Positions 60,321 to 64,000 of a DNA stretch of 64,000 nucleotides are shown here, piece by piece. The DNA is taken from assembly GCA_002390675.1 (NCBI GenBank), contig DGPZ01000195.1, forward strand, positions 76,755-140,754. The letters run 5' to 3'. The stretch is from Deltaproteobacteria bacterium UBA4427. Its GTDB lineage: Bacteria > Myxococcota_A > UBA9160 > UBA4427. Positions within the stretch are counted from its first letter, which is position 1. Every line of letters begins with the position of its first letter. The notes beneath the pieces are model-generated. The model had not been told where the DNA came from. It ran no database searches and saw only the letters and a list, made by a program, of their open reading frames with translations. Made by a program: the position numbers and the translations under genes.

Positions 60321-61286
60321 ATGAATCAGTCAGCAGAAACGCGAGATGAAGGAGGCGGTGGGATGTTACAAACGTGGACGCGGCATTTCGTATTTCCCTT
60401 GACGCTTGTGGTGGCGCTTCTTGTTGCGCGAGAGATTATTGCTTCAGGAGCTGCCCCGGAAAGCGTAATCGTTATCTGGTTTGCGCTGATGCCTTGGATC
60501 ATGACGCTTGAGCGATGGATGCCGCGCTATGCCAGTTGGAATGAAGGCAAGGGCGACACGCTCGCGGATCTCATTCACTTTCCGATGAACCTCATCGTGG
60601 CGGGCGGCCTTTCTGCACTCTGGGGAGGTCTTCACTTATTTCTGGCGATCCGGCTGCAAGAGGCCCTTGGGAGTTCGGTTTGGCCTCTCGATTGGCCGAT
60701 CGCGGTTCAGGTCGTGTTGGCGTGTCTCGCAGCAGAACTCTTTGCCTATTGGCCCCATCGCCTAATGCACGAGAATGCATTCCTGTGGCGGTTTCATTCG
60801 GTTCACCATTCTCCCGCGCGGGTTTACTGGTTGAATGCGGTCAGAGCGCATCCCGGGGAGCATCTCTTTCGCGGGTTCTTTAGTTCGATCCCGCTCGCAG
60901 TAGCAGGAGCGCCGCCGGAAGTGCTGGCCTACTGGATGGTCCTGACGCGCGTCGGCGGTTTGTTTCAACACGCGAATATCAATATTGCGCTAGGCCCATG
61001 GGCCTGGATTTTCAGCATGGGCGAGCTGCATAGATGGCACCACTCGGCCGAGAAGGCAGAGGCGGATCACAACTTCGGCGACACTTTCATCATTTGGGAT
61101 GCGATCTTTGGGACGCGCTATTTGCCCGCCAAAGCCGACGCGCCCGAAAAGGTCGGAATCAGCGGTCTGGAAGCGTATCCACGGAGTTGGTGGGGGCAGA
61201 TGAAGGCGCCGTTCCAGATGGCTTCGATCGAAGTGGAGAGCCGAATCCGTTCTGACATAACGGATGATTCGGGGCTGTCTCGTTAG
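60321..61286 (+). CDS. Sterol desaturase / fatty acid hydroxylase superfamily protein
   Basis: The 321-residue protein has hydrophobic segments and the di-iron histidine boxes HRLMH, HSVHH, HPGEH and HRWHHS with HNFGD. This is the same superfamily as the gene at 4036 but more divergent in sequence. It likely hydroxylates or desaturates a lipid in the membrane with O2 and electrons. The gene starts 20 bases after the SDR stop and ends overlapping the end of the GFA gene by 4 nt. Confidence 0.9.
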   Translation: MNQSAETRDEGGGGMLQTWTRHFVFPLTLVVALLVAREIIASGAAPESVIVIWFALMPWIMTLERWMPRYASWNEGKGDTLADLIHFPMNLIVAGGLSALWGGLHLFLAIRLQEALGSSVWPLDWPIAVQVVLACLAAELFAYWPHRLMHENAFLWRFHSVHHSPARVYWLNAVRAHPGEHLFRGFFSSIPLAVAGAPPEVLAYWMVLTRVGGLFQHANINIALGPWAWIFSMGELHRWHHSAEKAEADHNFGDTFIIWDAIFGTRYLPAKADAPEKVGISGLEAYPRSWWGQMKAPFQMASIEVESRIRSDITDDSGLSR

Positions 61287-61711
61287 TCCTTGATCGGCTC
61301 TGCCCCGGTCTCTCCCCCGAGTCGAGGAAGGCCATCTTCGTGAGAGACCCACTCGCGGTGTGAATCGAAGAAGAAATGCATCTGGGGCTTCAGGTCAATC
61401 TCACTTTCCATATTGGCGAGCGGGATGTCGATATGGTCGGCATGATTCGTGGACTCGCAGAAAAGCGACGTGCCGCAGCGATGGCAGAAGCTGCGTGTTC
61501 CGTGGTCCGAGGAGTCGAAGCGGGTGAGGTGGTTTCCGCCTTCGGTCACCTCAACCTGATTTCGGTCAACGCCGAACCAGGTGACGTATGCCGCGCCATG
61601 GTTGCGCTGGCACTGAGTGCAATGACAGTGTCCGCAGAAGAGCGTTGGCAGTTCGACTCGGAAGCGGACGGTGCCGCAAAGGCAAGCGCCAAATACAGGG
61701 GCTTCGCTCAT
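61283..61711 (-). CDS. GFA-family zinc-binding (glutathione-formaldehyde-activating-like) protein
   Basis: From ATG 61711 (AGGAG 8-9 nt upstream) the product is 142 residues. It has the zinc motifs GACLCGTVRF, FCGHCHCTQCQR and FCHRCGTSLF, the three pairs of cysteines that define the GFA domain, and an aromatic loop AYVTWFGVDRNQV. These proteins are usually annotated as formaldehyde-activating, but their true roles vary. The reading frame extends to 61840 without family homology. Confidence 0.92.
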   Translation of the reverse strand: MSEAPVFGACLCGTVRFRVELPTLFCGHCHCTQCQRNHGAAYVTWFGVDRNQVEVTEGGNHLTRFDSSDHGTRSFCHRCGTSLFCESTNHADHIDIPLANMESEIDLKPQMHFFFDSHREWVSHEDGLPRLGGETGAEPIKD

Positions 61712-61916
61712 GAATGGGGCTCCTCGGAATTCAGGCGGGCTTGGCGCTCGAGTTTGCGTCGTAAATGGGGTCGTAAGTCGGGTCCGCGTTCGAGGCCCGA
61801 CGACGAGTTTACAGGTCTGGTGCAGTTCGTCTCGTAGCATATCGTTCTGTTTGGGCGTGGGATCCGCGCCGCCTCAATTAATGATGCGCCTTAAGGCACT
61901 ACTAGGAGATCAAAAG

Positions 61917-62429
61917 ATGGACGCCATCGCTCAGGAAGCGACCGAGACCTACGAGAAATTTATTGCCCGCCGAGACGAAATTGATGCGGGCACGGCGTCG
62001 TGGTCTTCGCTTGCAGACTTCTTTACGGAGGACGCCGCCTATTGCGATCCAGCATGGGGCCGCGTCGAAACCCGAGAAGGAATTCGCGAGTTCTTCGAGC
62101 AATCGATGGCCGGGCTTACAGGTTATGGCTGGTCGACTCCCGAGAATTGGACGATGGCCGAGGGGGCACGGCTCGTGAGCCAATGGGATCAGGTTCTTGG
62201 GCACAAGGAAGACGGTTCGCCTTGGGCCGTTCCCGGTCTGTCGATCCTCTACTACGCCGGAGACGGGCTCTTTTGTTTTAGCCACGACATGCTCAACATG
62301 ACGCAGATCGGGCAGACGATGCGAGCGATGGAGTGGCGTCCGCCGGCAGAATTTAACATGCCGCCGCGTGAGCCGAATCGTGATGTCTCGCTCCCCGCGA
62401 ATTGGGCACACCTCGCCGAGAAGCGTTAG
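61917..62429 (+). CDS. SnoaL-like (NTF2-fold) protein
   Basis: From ATG 61917 (AGGAG about 9 nt upstream) the product is 170 residues. It has ETYEKFIARRDEIDAGTASW, DFFTEDAAYCDPAWG, REGIREFFEQSMAGL and LSILYYAGDGLFCFSHDMLN, the SnoaL/NTF2 cone. Such proteins bind or isomerise small hydrophobic substrates. Asp/His residues in EDAAYCDPAWG are candidates for catalysis. It is 42 bases from the DUF1990 gene. Confidence 0.85.
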   Translation: MDAIAQEATETYEKFIARRDEIDAGTASWSSLADFFTEDAAYCDPAWGRVETREGIREFFEQSMAGLTGYGWSTPENWTMAEGARLVSQWDQVLGHKEDGSPWAVPGLSILYYAGDGLFCFSHDMLNMTQIGQTMRAMEWRPPAEFNMPPREPNRDVSLPANWAHLAEKR

Positions 62430-62471
62430 GCGGGTTCTCCGGCCCGGTGTATTTCCGAAAGGCGGCAACCC

Positions 62472-63077
62472 GTGTTCTTTGCCAAGTGTCCATCTGATGC
62501 TGGACTTCGCACGCTCCTCGAAGCGCGTTCGGATTCCGCTTTCACGCACTCCCATGAGGGCGTGACGGTGGGTTCTGAAGTCGTTGCGCCGAAGGGCTTT
62601 CGTCTCGAAGTCTATGGCGTAGATGTAGGGCAGGGCGAGACGGACTTTGCGCGGGCATGTGAGGCCGTCGCGACCTTTGCGCACTACCCGTCTTCGTTTA
62701 CTCGGGTGTACTCACTGACGCCTCGAGCCGAGGTCGGAACTGTTTTTGGAACGGTCGCGAGTCATTTCGGATTCGCTTCGGTGCATCCCTGTCGCATTCT
62801 GGAGGTGATCGATGAACCTGCGACACGCCGATTCGGGTTCGCGCTCGGAACGCTGCCCGGGCATATAGGGGACGGGGAGGAACGCTTCTTGGTGAGCTTG
62901 AACGAGAAGGATGGGCGTGTGAGATACGACGTACGCGCAGTTTCGCGCCCTCACGGGGCACTCGGTTGGCTGGGCAGCCCGTTTTTTCGCCACTTCCAGC
63001 TTCGCTTTCAGGCTGAAACTTGTGCGGCTATGCGAAGTTTTGTTGGGGGGCGAAGCGAATCCAGCGCGATATCGTAG
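62472..63077 (+). CDS. DUF1990 family protein
   Basis: From GTG 62472 the product is 201 residues. It has EVVAPKGFRLEVYGVDVGQG, FARACEAVATFAHYPSSFT, GFASVHPCRILEVIDEP and FGFALGTLPGHIGDGEERF, which match the DUF1990 family of unknown function. The C-terminal FQLRFQAETCAAMRSFV is also typical. The start codon is non-ATG. It ends 5 bases before the COQ4-like gene, so they may be cotranscribed. Confidence 0.85.
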   Translation: MFFAKCPSDAGLRTLLEARSDSAFTHSHEGVTVGSEVVAPKGFRLEVYGVDVGQGETDFARACEAVATFAHYPSSFTRVYSLTPRAEVGTVFGTVASHFGFASVHPCRILEVIDEPATRRFGFALGTLPGHIGDGEERFLVSLNEKDGRVRYDVRAVSRPHGALGWLGSPFFRHFQLRFQAETCAAMRSFVGGRSESSAIS

Positions 63078-63082
63078 AGGCC

Positions 63083-63859
63083 ATGAGTGAATCATCCATC
63101 GAACGATCTACGCAGGGCGGTTCGGCTGCAGAACCCACTTGGTATTGGAAGCTCGACTTCGATTTGTTGAAGGAAGCGGCTGAGATCAGGAAGCGGGACC
63201 CGAAAGAATTCCGTGGCGCCGTGCTCACGTTCTTCGGATTCGGCGGGCGCGACGATGGGCCGATCCTCGACCGGATGCGCGCGAACCCGAAAGGCGCGGA
63301 GATTCTTCGGGATCGCCGCCCTCTTGCGCCGGGTATTATGGATCCGACGGGCTTGGCAGATCTGCCCGAAGGGAGTCTCGGTCGGGCCTACTATGAGCAT
63401 TGCCGCCACAACGGTCTCGATCCGCAATTTCTTTCGACTGAGAGCGAAAAGGTCGCCGACGAATTCCCCGCGACGGAAGAACATCGATATATCTATGCTC
63501 GTCATAGAGACTGCCATGACTTCTGGCATGTGCTGACCGGCTACGGGATCGATATGGCTGGAGAGGCTGGAATTCTTGCCTGGACCTACGCGCAGGTTCG
63601 AAACAAGGGTTATCTGTTGATCACCTTATTGAATGCCGTGATGTGCACACGTCGTGGGCGGCCAGATGTGTTTAAGACCGTTTGGCAGGGGTACCGATCC
63701 GGTCGGCGATCGCCTTTGGTGATGGCGATCGATTGGGAGCCTTATCTTGCACGGCCTCTGGAAGAAGTGCGAAGAGAGCTAGGGATCGAAGCGGCTCCTA
63801 GCTATTCGATCTTCCACATGACGGATGTGCCGGGCGCTCCGGACGAATTGCCGAACTGA
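63083..63859 (+). CDS. COQ4-like protein
   Basis: From ATG 63083 the product is 258 residues. It has WYWKLDFDLLKEAAEIRKRD, HRYIYARHRDCHDFWHVLTG, with the conserved H-D-x-x-H type zinc motif, and an ending LGIEAAPSYSIFHM. This matches COQ4, a protein needed for ubiquinone biosynthesis as a scaffold and, more recently, proposed for C1 hydroxylation or decarboxylation. Its activity here is inferred. It ends 141 bases from the window edge. Confidence 0.9.
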   Translation: MSESSIERSTQGGSAAEPTWYWKLDFDLLKEAAEIRKRDPKEFRGAVLTFFGFGGRDDGPILDRMRANPKGAEILRDRRPLAPGIMDPTGLADLPEGSLGRAYYEHCRHNGLDPQFLSTESEKVADEFPATEEHRYIYARHRDCHDFWHVLTGYGIDMAGEAGILAWTYAQVRNKGYLLITLLNAVMCTRRGRPDVFKTVWQGYRSGRRSPLVMAIDWEPYLARPLEEVRRELGIEAAPSYSIFHMTDVPGAPDELPN

Positions 63860-63914
63860 CCGGTCGCCTAATACCACGGAGCACGACGGAACACGACCCT
63901 GATCGAGCTCCGCA

Positions 63915-63952
63915 GACGGCACGAACACAAACGCGTGATCGCTCGTGCCGTC
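63915..63952. repeat. Inverted repeat downstream of the COQ4-like gene
   Basis: A perfect 10-bp inverted repeat (63915-63924 with 63943-63952) encloses 18 nt. No T-run follows, so it is either a weak terminator or another structured element. It is the only feature seen in the last 140 bases. Confidence 0.5.
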
Positions 63953-64000
63953 AGACGAAGAGCTTACAGGTCAGCCGGGCATTTTTTCGAAAGTCGGGAT

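Noticed and set aside
1..64000. GTTAGG/CCTAAC words near many gene ends
   Set aside because: A rough count (about 25) is not above the number expected for a 6-mer on both strands in 64 kb.
1..64000. tRNA, rRNA, CRISPR arrays, IS elements, prophage genes
   Set aside because: No clover-leaf, rRNA-like sequence, regularly spaced repeat array, transposase or integrase was recognised on either strand.

Overview
The window is about 64 kb of moderately GC-rich DNA packed with roughly 65 protein genes on both strands. No tRNA, rRNA, CRISPR array, transposase, integrase or phage gene was seen. Lipoprotein signals, a PEP-CTERM protein, Na+/solute symporter subunits and c-type cytochromes point to a Gram-negative bacterium. 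F420-type enzymes, a COQ4-like protein and the very large share of SDR, dioxygenase, amidohydrolase and LLM genes resemble uncultured environmental lineages of the Myxococcota/deltaproteobacterial kind. That assignment is an inference from gene content, not a phylogenetic result.

Layout. 1-5392: a cut-off lipoprotein gene, a K+-channel-like protein, an LLM oxidoreductase, a TauD dioxygenase, a sterol-desaturase-type hydroxylase and a DksA/TraR zinc-finger protein. 5526-8123: a tightly overlapping modABC molybdate/tungstate importer. 8170-17970: a PCuAC-like protein, an SDR/barrel/PQQ-dehydrogenase operon, a lipoprotein, a two-subunit Na+/solute symporter, a P450 and a PEP-CTERM protein. 18051-25139: a bidirectional terminator, then the first selenoprotein module (amidohydrolase, partner protein, UGSC selenoprotein), followed upstream by TauD, Rieske and SDR genes. 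25281-39219: LLM, SDR, sulfotransferase, GST, alcohol dehydrogenase, thioredoxin-like, DapB-like, PpnP, MoaD-like and tungsten aldehyde oxidoreductase genes, a phosphotransferase and an esterase. 39220-41929: the second selenoprotein module (partner protein, UGSC selenoprotein, NifU-like protein, SDR). 42019-63859: a bicupin lipoprotein, sulfotransferase, MFS exporter, MaoC dehydratase, a giant cytochrome c/beta-propeller/DUF1080 fusion, TauD, amidohydrolase, desaturase, cyclophilin, flavin monooxygenase, SDRs, SMP-30, sterol desaturase, GFA, NTF2-like, DUF1990 and COQ4 genes.

The most striking content is a duplicated two-gene module. At 18176-19893 and at 40318-41929 a protein with a GW(G/T)DGLP(L/I)V motif is followed within about 70 bases by a short gene interrupted by an in-frame TGA. 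Reading that TGA as selenocysteine restores a U-G-S-C motif and a continuous protein of 175 or 182 residues. Each TGA is followed at 9-11 nt by a hairpin whose apical loop contains GU, as in bacterial SECIS elements. I read both genes as UGSC-family selenoproteins, each with a paralogous, functionally undescribed partner. The modules differ in their surroundings: the first is led by an amidohydrolase, the second is followed by a NifU-like protein and an SDR that overlap by 4 nt.

Most of the remaining genes look like catabolism or modification of hydrophobic, oxygenated or aromatic small molecules: oxygenases (P450, Rieske, three TauD, flavin monooxygenase, desaturases), dehydrogenases (six SDRs, a zinc alcohol dehydrogenase, two LLM enzymes), a hydratase, amidohydrolases and an esterase. 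The modABC importer, a MoaD-like protein and a tungsten-type aldehyde oxidoreductase add a metal-cofactor theme next to the selenium theme.
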